This document shows, in pieces, positions 1 to 6,193 of a stretch of DNA of 26,045 nt; position 1 is the first letter of the stretch; the number at the start of each line of letters is the position of its first letter. Below the pieces are notes generated by a model. It was not told the DNA's origin. It searched no databases and saw nothing but the letters and a program-made list of their open reading frames with translations. The position numbers and the translations under genes are program-made. Source of the stretch: Actinomycetota bacterium (GTDB taxonomy: Bacteria; Actinomycetota; Thermoleophilia; Solirubrobacterales; Solirubrobacteraceae); the NCBI GenBank assembly GCA_005788585.1, contig SYBY01000333.1, positions 1-26,045 on the forward strand. The letters are read 5' to 3'.

Positions 1-225
1 GATCAGCCCGGCATGCTGGTCGGGCGCCTCGTCGCGGGTGCGGCAGCGCCGCTCGACCCGGCGGGCCAGCACCCGGCGCAGCATCTCGGAGGAGGCGCCG
101 TAGCGGTCGAGATAATGCAGGGCGACGCGCTCCAGCCACGCGGGCGTGACCGGCGGCTCGGGCCTTGCTTCCCGCTCCCGCGGCGGCCCCCGCGCCCGCT
201 CCGGCCCCTGCACCCGCACCCGCAC
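1..225 (-). CDS. recX: RecX-family regulatory protein, N-terminal part (cut by window edge)
   Basis: Seen: an open minus-strand frame of 75 codons with strong G/C third-position bias runs off the left edge. After a basic, Pro-rich N-terminus of about 25 residues comes the stretch TPAWLERVALHYLDRYGASS followed by EMLRRVLARRVERR. Known: RecX proteins are small three-helix-repeat modulators of RecA filaments, and this first repeat resembles the alphaproteobacterial type (LxRAALxYLxRYxxS..LRRVLxRRV) more than the usual actinobacterial one. The start is uncertain. GTG codons occur at 225, 219 and 213, and an AGGAGG lies at 246-241, 15 bases before the first GTG, which is long. It is divergent from apbE with about 12 bases between. 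No recA is visible. The family call rests on one repeat read by eye. Confidence 0.5.
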   Translation of the reverse strand, partial: MRVRVQGPERARGPPREREARPEPPVTPAWLERVALHYLDRYGASSEMLRRVLARRVERRCRTRDEAPDQHAGLI

Positions 226-237
226 CGGCGGTGACCC

Positions 238-1140
238 GTGCCTCCTGAGCCCGTCGTCGAACGCCGCCTCGCCGCCCTCGGCACGGACATCCGCGTCGCG
301 TGCACGGGACCGGACGCCGAGCGCCGCGCCCAGCGCGCCCTGGCGACCGTCCGGCGCGTCGAGCAGCGGCTCTCGCGCTTCCGGGCCGACAGCGAGCTGT
401 CGCGCCTGAACGCCGACCCGCGCCCGGAGGTCCCCGCCTCGCAGCTCCTGCGCGACGCCGTCCGCGCCGCACTGTGGGCCGCGCGACAGAGCGGCGGGCT
501 GGTCGACCCGACGCTGCTCGGAGCGCTCGAACGCGCGGGCTACACCCGCTCGATGGCCGGCGCCGCGCGCCGCCCCACCTGCATCCCGCACGCGCCGACG
601 CCGTCGCGGCGCCGTGCCCTGCCCGACCCGTCGGGCGCGTGGCAGGACATCCGCATCGACGACGCCGCCGCCACGATCACCCGCCCGCCGGGGGTGCGGA
701 TCGACCTCGGCGGCACCGGCAAGGGGTTCGCCGCCGACCTCGCCGCCGACGCTCTGCACGGCGCACCGCGCTGGCTGGTCGACTGCGGTGGCGACCTGCG
801 CGCCGGCGGCATCCAGGAGGTCCACGTCGCCGGCCCGGACGGCGCCCGGCTCGCGCGGTGGTCAGTCGAGGACGCCGCCGTGGCGACGTCCGCGATCCAC
901 GCCCGCCAGTGGACCGGCGAGCACGGCACGGTCGCCCACCATCTGCTTGACCCTGCCACCGGCGACCCCGCGTGGACCGGGCTCGCCCAGGTCACCGCGA
1001 TCGCGAGCACCGTCGTCGAGGCGGAGACGCTGGCGAAGACCGCGCTGCTGCAAGGCCCCGAGGGCGCCCGCGACCTCCTGCGCGCCCGCGGCGGCCTGCT
1101 CGTCGACGACACCGGCGCCGCTGAGGAGATCACGCCATGA
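238..1140 (+). CDS. apbE: FAD:protein FMN transferase (ApbE)
   Basis: A 300-residue ApbE-family flavinyltransferase. Known role: it moves FMN from FAD onto a threonine of extracytoplasmic flavoproteins, with Mg2+. Seen: RFRADSELSRLN (residues 47-58), DLGGTGKGFAAD (156-167), VDCGGDLRAGG (181-191) and HHLLDPATG (234-242), in the usual family order. The C-terminal metal-site segment reads STVVEAETLAKTA, so the usual Asp and Thr of the ADALAT-type motif are Glu263 and Lys267; I believe such variants are common in actinobacteria. No signal peptide or lipobox is evident, although many ApbEs are exported. The start is GTG with only a weak upstream GGCGGTG. Its stop overlaps the next start (ATGA), implying coupled translation with the membrane haem protein. 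Confidence 0.9.
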   Translation: MPPEPVVERRLAALGTDIRVACTGPDAERRAQRALATVRRVEQRLSRFRADSELSRLNADPRPEVPASQLLRDAVRAALWAARQSGGLVDPTLLGALERAGYTRSMAGAARRPTCIPHAPTPSRRRALPDPSGAWQDIRIDDAAATITRPPGVRIDLGGTGKGFAADLAADALHGAPRWLVDCGGDLRAGGIQEVHVAGPDGARLARWSVEDAAVATSAIHARQWTGEHGTVAHHLLDPATGDPAWTGLAQVTAIASTVVEAETLAKTALLQGPEGARDLLRARGGLLVDDTGAAEEITP

Positions 1141-1706
1141 ACGGTCCCGCCCCCCTCGAGTACGGCTGGTGGCTGGCCTCGCGCGCCTCCGGCATCGTGG
1201 CCCTGCTCTGCGTGAGCATCTCCGTCGCGATCGGACTGATGATGGCCGGCAAGATCTCCCGCCGTCCCGGGATGGCGAAGGCACTCATGGGCGTCCACGA
1301 ACAGACCGCGCTCGCGGGTCTGCTCGCCATCGCGGTCCACGGCATCACGCTGCTCGGCGACGCCTGGCTGAACCCGGGACCCGTCGGCGTCGTCGTCCCG
1401 TTCGTCATGGACTACCGGCCGGTCTTCACCGGTCTCGGCATCATCGCCGGCTGGCTCGCGGTCGCCCTCGGCCTGTCCTTCTACGCCCGCAAGCGCATCG
1501 GCACCAAGCGCTGGCGCTCGCTGCACCGCGCGACGCTGCTGGTCTGGGTCCTCGGCGTGATCCACACCATCGGCGCGGGGACCGACGGGCAGAGCACCTG
1601 GATGCTCGCGTTCGTCGCCGTCAGCTCAGCCGTGATCGTGCCGCTGCTGGTCCTGCGCATGCGCCCGCGGCCCGCGCCGCACCGCACACCCGTCCCCTCC
1701 TCCTGA
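1137..1706 (+). CDS. Ferric-reductase-like transmembrane haem protein
   Basis: A 189-residue membrane protein with about five hydrophobic helices. It resembles the ferric reductase-like transmembrane domain family (MsrQ/FRE type), which carries electrons across the membrane on b-type haem. Candidate haem ligands are two His pairs in helices: His54/His68 and His130/His143. There is no cytoplasmic FAD/NAD-binding half, so an electron donor must come from elsewhere. The ATG overlaps the apbE stop, so the two are made together. Together with ApbE and the PepSY-like protein downstream this suggests an extracytoplasmic flavin/haem redox chain. Family assignment is good; the physiological substrate is unknown. 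Confidence 0.8.
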   Translation: MNGPAPLEYGWWLASRASGIVALLCVSISVAIGLMMAGKISRRPGMAKALMGVHEQTALAGLLAIAVHGITLLGDAWLNPGPVGVVVPFVMDYRPVFTGLGIIAGWLAVALGLSFYARKRIGTKRWRSLHRATLLVWVLGVIHTIGAGTDGQSTWMLAFVAVSSAVIVPLLVLRMRPRPAPHRTPVPSS

Positions 1707-1729
1707 ACACCACCACCAAGGAGCTCACG

Positions 1730-2059
1730 ATGACCCTGTCCACCCGCACCATCCTCGCGACCGCCGCCCTCGCCGTCGCCCTGCCCGGCGCCGGAACTAC
1801 CGCCGGGACCGCTCTCGCCGACGGCCGCGACGACGCCACCGAGCGGCGCATCGACCGCACGTCCGGTGACGGCCTGCGCGCATGCCGCGTGGCCCGCCGT
1901 CACGTGGGCGGCGGCCGCTGCACGCGTGTCATCGAGGACCGCGCCGACGACGACCGCTACGAGGTCACGATCCTGCGCGGCGCGTACCGCTACGAGGTCG
2001 ACCTCTCCAGCCGCTTCCGGGTGCGCGGCGTCGAGCGCGAGCTGCGCAACGACGACTGA
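1730..2059 (+). CDS. Small exported PepSY-like protein
   Basis: A 109-residue protein with a Sec signal peptide (residues 1 to about 29, hydrophobic core then ALA) and a short mature domain. The mature part reads ACRVARRHVGGGRCTRVIED followed by YEVTILRGAYRYEVDLSS, which matches the pattern of PepSY domains (helix, glycine turn, then two YEV-type strands). PepSY domains are small extracytoplasmic modules often found next to reductase membrane proteins and peptidases. A good ribosome site, AAGGAG, lies 7 bases before the ATG. It follows the ferric-reductase-like gene by 23 bases and probably belongs to the same operon. Its stop is only about 7 bases from the end of the SRP RNA on the opposite strand. 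Confidence 0.75.
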   Translation: MTLSTRTILATAALAVALPGAGTTAGTALADGRDDATERRIDRTSGDGLRACRVARRHVGGGRCTRVIEDRADDDRYEVTILRGAYRYEVDLSSRFRVRGVERELRNDD

Positions 2060-2066
2060 GCAAAAA

Positions 2067-2342
2067 GTGGACCGTGCACCTCATGTCGAAACACCAGTCC
2101 CGGGCGCTTGCGCCGACGGTGGCTCCGGTGCAGGGGACCCGCTGCGCCTGCCGGTGACCGCTTAAGGCTGCTTCCTTCCGGACCTGACCTGGTTCACGGG
2201 CCGACACCGCGCGGGACCCTGCAGCCATCAACGCCATGTCGACGGGCTGACCCCGAGGCCGGGTCCCTCGATGGGGAATTCAGCCTCGCTAGAGCGGATT
2301 GCGAATACAGGGCACCGCTACCTCCCCGCCTAGCACGGTCCG
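2067..2342 (-). ncRNA. ffs: Signal recognition particle RNA, large bacterial type
   Basis: The RNA scaffold of the signal recognition particle, which with Ffh targets nascent membrane and secreted proteins. Seen on the minus strand: the conserved apical hairpin GGTCCGGAAGGAAGCAG (GGAA tetraloop, 2187-2171) and the 5' Alu-domain blocks GTGCTAGGCGGGGAGGTAGC and GCAATCCGCTCTAGC. The ends pair with each other: GGACCGTGC at 2341-2333 with GCACGGTCC at 2077-2069. A TTTTT run (2066-2062) follows the closing stem and can serve as the terminator. About 275 nt, so this is the large type with an Alu domain known from Firmicutes and many Actinobacteria, not 4.5S. It starts about 10 bases after the stop of the GGDEF gene, so any dedicated promoter must lie inside that gene. 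A TAGTCT at 2356-2351 is a candidate -10. Confidence 0.95.
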
Positions 2343-2351
2343 CGGGGAAGA

Positions 2352-4370
2352 CTACTCGGCGCGGGGTGCGGTGCGGCCTGCGAGGGCGGCTTCGACGTTC
2401 ATCCGCTCGCGCAGCGCCACGCCGAACGCCGCGACGACCCGCGGGTCGAACTGGGTTCCGGCGCCTGCCCGCAGCTCGCGCAGCGCGTCCAGCGGCGAGC
2501 GGGCCTCGTGGTGCGCGGCGCGGTGCACCATCGCGTGGTAGGCGTCGCAGACGGCGACGATCCGGCCGCCGAGCGGGATCTCCTCGCCGCGCAGCCCATC
2601 CGGGTAGCCGTCGCCGTCGAACCACTCGTGGCTGGCGCGCACGAGCGGCGCCAGATCGGACAGCGCGGGAGCCACCCGCAGGATCCGCTCCCCGATGACC
2701 GTGTGCTGGCGCACGATGCGCAGCTCGTCGTCGTCCAGCCGCCCCGGCTTGTGGAGGATCTCCTCCGGCACCGCGATCTTGCCGATGTCACGCAGCTCGG
2801 CGGCCCGCGCGATGCGGCGGATCTCGTCGTCCACGAGCCCCAGGCGCCGTGCGACGTCCGCGGCGATCGGACCCACGTCGCGCAGCGGGTCCGCGACGGC
2901 GGGCCGCCGGCGGAAGGTCACCCCCGGGACGGCGGGTGCCGGCCCGCGGTCCGCGGTCTCCTTGTCGGCGTACATGCGGGTGTCGGCGAGCTGGAGGGCC
3001 ATCGTCGGGGTCCGCGCCTCCTCCGGGCTGTGCACCGTCCCGCACGACGCGGTGATGAGGAAGCCGTCGCCGCGTTCGATCAGTGCCGCGCGTGCCCGTG
3101 TGAGGACCGCGTGCGCGGCCTCCTTGTCGCCGTCGATGACCGCGCAGAACTCGTCGCCTCCCATCCGAAACGCGCGCCCGGGCTGGACCGCCTCGGCCAG
3201 CCGCCCGGCGAGGCGCTCGAGCAGCGCGTCGCCGCCGAGATGGCCGAAGCGATCGTTGTACGCCTTGAAGCCGTCGAGGTCGAAGAGCGCGAGGGTGAAC
3301 GGCTGGATCGCGGTGGGGTCGGCCAGCCGGACCTCGAGGTCGTCGAGCAGTCTGCGCCGGTTGCCGAGCTTCGTCAGCGGGTCGGTGCGCGCTTCCGAGC
3401 GGGTCCGCTCCAGGAGCTCCAGCGCGACGGTCATGCGCACGAGGGTGACCGTGAGCGCGGCCGCGGCGAGCAGCGTCGCGGCGAGTCCCAGTTCACCGAG
3501 CGCCGCGATGACCAGGAGCGCGAGCGCGACGCCCCCGCACCCGAGCGGGATCGGCAGGCGGCGCGGGCCGGCGGCGAGCCGTTCCGCGGGCCGCAGAGGC
3601 AGGAGCGCGGCCATCCCCAGGAGCGCCGCGCCGGCCACCAGGAACGGATCGGCGAGCCCGCCCCGGCGCCACTCCCCGGCGTCGAGCAGCTGGACCATGA
3701 TCGCGTCGCCCACGACGTTCAGCGCGATGCCGAGCGTGATGAACCCCCACGCCCACCCTGGGCGCCACCCCGTGAGCCCGAGGACACAGACGACGAACCA
3801 GAGCCCACCGAGCGCGGCGAGCAGCGGCCCTGCTCCGGGCTGCGCGCCGTCCGCCCCGTCGGGGAGCAGCCACACGGCGACGACCGCCGCAGCGGTCAGG
3901 CCGGCGAGCGCGCCGTCGAGCGCCAGCACCGGGTCGAAGCGCTGGATCCGTTCCCGGGCGAGCAGGGCGAGCGTCGCGTAGGCACACGCGAACGCCCCGG
4001 CGAGGAGCAGCTGCGTCGCCGCCGGGTAGTACGCCGTGGGGTCGGTTTCGGCGACCCGGTAGACGAACTCCGCCGCCGCCCACAGGGTCAGCCCGACCGT
4101 GGCGAGGCCCCACGCGACCGGCGACGGGCCCTCCCGTGCGCGCAGCCCGGTGGCGACCGCGGCCGCCGCCAGCATCGCGAGGAACAGCACGTCGAAACCG
4201 ACCCCTGCGGCCCCGGACGCGGGCCCGACCACGGCGTTGAGCACGAGGAGGACCAGGCCGATCGGGACGATCAGCCGGTAGGCACCGGCGAAACGGCGCA
4301 CCACTCCTGACCTGCTCACGCGGAGGTCCTCCGTGACGGGGTCCGTCTCAGATGCTGGCGCGGCGCTCAT
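2352..4370 (-). CDS. Membrane GGDEF plus degenerate HD-GYP c-di-GMP protein
   Basis: A 672-residue protein. Residues about 30-320 form eight to ten membrane helices, 325-475 a GGDEF diguanylate cyclase domain and 495-650 an HD-GYP phosphodiesterase-like domain. The cyclase signature is intact (DPLTKLGNRRRL, LFDLDGFKAYND, GGDEF at 404-408) but there is no RxxD inhibitory site just before GGDEF. In the HD-GYP part the GYP motif (588-590), His556, His581 and Asp609 are present. The HD pair itself reads LRDIGK (Arg527-Asp528) and the usual HH before the GYP is Ser580-His581. Two metal ligands are therefore missing and phosphodiesterase activity is doubtful. Likely role: c-di-GMP synthesis in response to a membrane or envelope signal (inferred). 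It is divergent from the J-domain gene, and its 3' end abuts the SRP RNA. Confidence 0.88.
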   Translation of the reverse strand: MSAAPASETDPVTEDLRVSRSGVVRRFAGAYRLIVPIGLVLLVLNAVVGPASGAAGVGFDVLFLAMLAAAAVATGLRAREGPSPVAWGLATVGLTLWAAAEFVYRVAETDPTAYYPAATQLLLAGAFACAYATLALLARERIQRFDPVLALDGALAGLTAAAVVAVWLLPDGADGAQPGAGPLLAALGGLWFVVCVLGLTGWRPGWAWGFITLGIALNVVGDAIMVQLLDAGEWRRGGLADPFLVAGAALLGMAALLPLRPAERLAAGPRRLPIPLGCGGVALALLVIAALGELGLAATLLAAAALTVTLVRMTVALELLERTRSEARTDPLTKLGNRRRLLDDLEVRLADPTAIQPFTLALFDLDGFKAYNDRFGHLGGDALLERLAGRLAEAVQPGRAFRMGGDEFCAVIDGDKEAAHAVLTRARAALIERGDGFLITASCGTVHSPEEARTPTMALQLADTRMYADKETADRGPAPAVPGVTFRRRPAVADPLRDVGPIAADVARRLGLVDDEIRRIARAAELRDIGKIAVPEEILHKPGRLDDDELRIVRQHTVIGERILRVAPALSDLAPLVRASHEWFDGDGYPDGLRGEEIPLGGRIVAVCDAYHAMVHRAAHHEARSPLDALRELRAGAGTQFDPRVVAAFGVALRERMNVEAALAGRTAPRAE

Positions 4371-4473
4371 CGTTCGTCAAGCACGGTGCAGCGGTCAGGC
4401 GGCACGGCTTCCCGCCCCAGACTGACGCGCGCCAACCGCGCCCTGGACGAACGGGCGATGCCCGGCGTTCGGG

Positions 4474-4489
4474 CACAATGTGGTGCGTG
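4474..4489 (+). promoter_or_regulatory. Leaderless -10 element for the J-domain gene
   Basis: CACAAT (4474-4479) is followed by exactly 7 bases and then the GTG at 4487. A transcript starting about 7 bases after the hexamer would begin at the start codon. No clear -35 was found and there is no Shine-Dalgarno, which fits leaderless translation. The same spacing recurs at five other genes in the window. Confidence 0.45.
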
Positions 4490-5077
4490 GATCCGCACGC
4501 TGTCCTCGGGGTGCCGCCGGACGCGACCGACGAGGAGCTCGCGCGCGCCTACCGGGAGCTCGCCAAGCGCCACCACCCCGACCACGCCGGAGCGGACGCC
4601 GCACTGCGGATGCAGCGGCTGAACGAGGCCTACGCAGCCGCCCGCGCCGAACGCCGCCGGCGTGGGCCCGTGGCCTCGCGGCCGAAGCTCCGCGCGCCCG
4701 GCTGGTGGCTCGGCGACGACGTCCGCGCCGCCCTCGGGATCGAATTGATCGCCGCACTGGACGAGGGCGAGCGCGTCCTCGCGGTGGCGTGGGCGGCGAG
4801 CGGTGACAGCCACGAGGTGCGGCTCGCGGTGACCGACAAGCGCCTCGTCTGGCTGCGCGACGACGCGATCGCCGACCGGGTGCGCACGCTGCGTCTCGCC
4901 GAGGTCGAGGAGGTCGTGACGCGCCTCGGGCGCGTGCGCCGGCGGGGCGAGCTGCAGATCCGCGCGCGCACCCGGCGGCGCCGACTGCGCTTCGGCGAGA
5001 TCGCACCCGGACCGCTGAGCGAACTGGCCGAGGCGCTCGCGGCCGTCCTCCCGCTCGGAGCCGTGCGCACGGCGTAG
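4487..5077 (+). CDS. DnaJ-domain protein with C-terminal PH-like domain
   Basis: A 196-residue protein. Residues 1-58 are a J domain (DPHAVLGVPPDATDEELARA, then YRELAKRHHPD with His30-Pro31-Asp32), which normally stimulates the ATPase of an Hsp70 partner. After a short basic linker, residues about 75-195 look like a bacterial PH-like (YokE/SHOCT-associated) fold: LIAALDEGERVLAVAWA, then VRLAVTDKRLVWLRDD and later strands rich in Arg. It lacks the Gly/Phe and zinc-finger regions of DnaJ, so it is an accessory J protein, not the general chaperone. I chose the GTG at 4487 since it fits the J-domain N-terminus and the promoter. An in-frame ATG three codons upstream (4478) is the alternative. It stands alone, divergent from the GGDEF gene. 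Confidence 0.8.
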   Translation: MDPHAVLGVPPDATDEELARAYRELAKRHHPDHAGADAALRMQRLNEAYAAARAERRRRGPVASRPKLRAPGWWLGDDVRAALGIELIAALDEGERVLAVAWAASGDSHEVRLAVTDKRLVWLRDDAIADRVRTLRLAEVEEVVTRLGRVRRRGELQIRARTRRRRLRFGEIAPGPLSELAEALAAVLPLGAVRTA

Positions 5078-5115
5078 CGGTTGCGCCGGGGCCGAGACGG
5101 GAGGACACTTGCGGG

Positions 5116-5784
5116 ATGAGCCCGACCACGCTGCCCCGCGCCTCGCGCTGGGAGGTCCTCGGAGCCTGGTTGCACGTCTGGACCCCGCCGCGCGGCGTCG
5201 AGAGTCCCGCGCCCCCGTCGCGACGGCGCCTCGCCGTCTGGGCCGCGGTCGGGGCCGTGGCCGCCGGCATCGTCCTCGTGCTCACCGTCCCGCGCATCGA
5301 CGGTGCGAAGGACGAACGTGCCGCGCAGGTTGCGGCCACCGAGGCGGCCCAGGACGCAGCGCGGCGAGCCGAGACCATCCGGCTGCAGCGCGCCGGGTTC
5401 GGCACCGCGACCGGCGGTGACGGGGCCCTCGCCGACGCCCGCGCCGCGATCCTCGCCGACGCCCGGGCCCGCCACGCGGCGGGCGAGCTCGGCCAGCGTC
5501 CGGCGGAGGTGACCTGCTCCCCCGCCGCCGGTAGCGCGCGGTCGGACCTGCGGCGCTACAGCTGCGTCGCGGCCGTCACCCGGCTCGCCGACGTGGCCGC
5601 CGGCCCGCAGCGCACGGTCGGCTACCCGTTCTCGCTCGTGGTCCAGCCCGCGACGGGCGCGTTTGCCTGGTGTCGCACCCTGCCCGTCCCCGCCGAGGGC
5701 GCGACCGGCCACAGCGGTGTGCGCATCCCGCAGCCGGCGCCGTGCCGCGGCGACGCGACGCCCGCGCCGCCGCGATCCGGCTGA
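5116..5784 (+). CDS. Conserved single-pass membrane protein, unknown function
   Basis: A 222-residue protein of unknown function. Seen: a cytoplasmic N-terminus starting near SRWEVLGAWLHVWTPPR, one membrane helix (residues about 39-58), an Ala/Glu/Arg-rich likely helical stretch (62-95), then a probably extracytoplasmic domain with four cysteines (134, 150, 186, 210) that could form two disulfides. The tail is Pro-rich. I have no family name for it. A GACACT lies 6 bases before the ATG and could be a leaderless -10; a GGGAGGAC further up (14 bases) is too distant to be a good ribosome site. It ends 4 bases from the stop of the convergent gene. Confidence 0.7.
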   Translation: MSPTTLPRASRWEVLGAWLHVWTPPRGVESPAPPSRRRLAVWAAVGAVAAGIVLVLTVPRIDGAKDERAAQVAATEAAQDAARRAETIRLQRAGFGTATGGDGALADARAAILADARARHAAGELGQRPAEVTCSPAAGSARSDLRRYSCVAAVTRLADVAAGPQRTVGYPFSLVVQPATGAFAWCRTLPVPAEGATGHSGVRIPQPAPCRGDATPAPPRSG

Positions 5785-5788
5785 CGCC

Positions 5789-6100
5789 TCAGCGGACGCG
5801 AGCGCTCCGCCGCGATGTCGATCGCGCCGGCGCAGGTCCGCTGCCGCCCCCAGACAGGAACGACGTGGGCCGTCCCGCGGCGGCTGACACGGTGAGGCGA
5901 CCGCCCGATGCGCGGGCGATGATCGCCAGGGCTTCGCCTGGCGTGCGGTACTCCGAGGTCGCGAACACGAGGCCGTCGAAGCTCCCCGCCTCGCGGCGGG
6001 ACGGTTCGGCCATACCGGCCCGAACGAGCTTGCGGGCGTCCTCGTAGGCGACGGAGTGGCAGACGCCACCCCACATGACTGAGCACTTGGACAGAGACAT
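5789..6100 (-). CDS. Small hypothetical protein
   Basis: A 103-residue protein with no family I recognise. The codon pattern is typical of the genome, which supports it being real. It starts MSLSKCSVMWGGVCHSVAYE; the first half contains two cysteines and a helix KLVRAGMAE, and the last 25 residues are Gly/Pro/Ser/Arg-rich and probably disordered. The ATG at 6100 was preferred over an in-frame GTG at 6142 because the latter lies inside a long inverted repeat and has no ribosome site. A palindrome GATAC-N5-GTATC sits 3 bases upstream of the ATG and may be an operator. Confidence 0.6.
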   Translation of the reverse strand: MSLSKCSVMWGGVCHSVAYEDARKLVRAGMAEPSRREAGSFDGLVFATSEYRTPGEALAIIARASGGRLTVSAAAGRPTSFLSGGGSGPAPARSTSRRSARVR

Positions 6101-6103
6101 AGT

Positions 6104-6118
6104 GATACGCGGTGTATC
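6104..6118. promoter_or_regulatory. Candidate operator GATAC-N5-GTATC
   Basis: A perfect 5-bp inverted repeat with a 5-bp spacer, just upstream of the 103-residue gene on the minus strand. Its GATACA half (6118-6113) could also be the -10, which would give a leader of about 5 bases. Only weakly supported as a regulator site. Confidence 0.3.
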
Positions 6119-6167
6119 GGCAGCCTGCACGCGCTTCTTCACGAAAAGGGGGATGCGGCAGGCTGCC
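6119..6167 (-). terminator. Long inverted repeat, possible terminator
   Basis: GGCAGCCTGC (6119-6128) and GCAGGCTGCC (6158-6167) are perfect 10-bp inverted arms around 29 bases. They lie 27 bases past the stop of the 550-residue exported-protein gene and before the next minus-strand gene. The long loop is unusual for a terminator and there is no T-run directly after the stem. Confidence 0.4.
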
Positions 6168-6193
6168 TATTCGTCCAGACCAACTGGGGAGGG

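Noticed and set aside
540..1565. Long open minus-strand frame opposite apbE and the ferric-reductase-like gene
   Set aside because: It mirrors the real genes in a G+C-rich sequence, its product is low-complexity and resembles nothing, and it has no ribosome site.
2130..2222. Small 4.5S-type SRP RNA of about 93 nt
   Set aside because: The Alu-domain blocks and end-pairing extend the RNA to about 275 nt, so the large type fits better.
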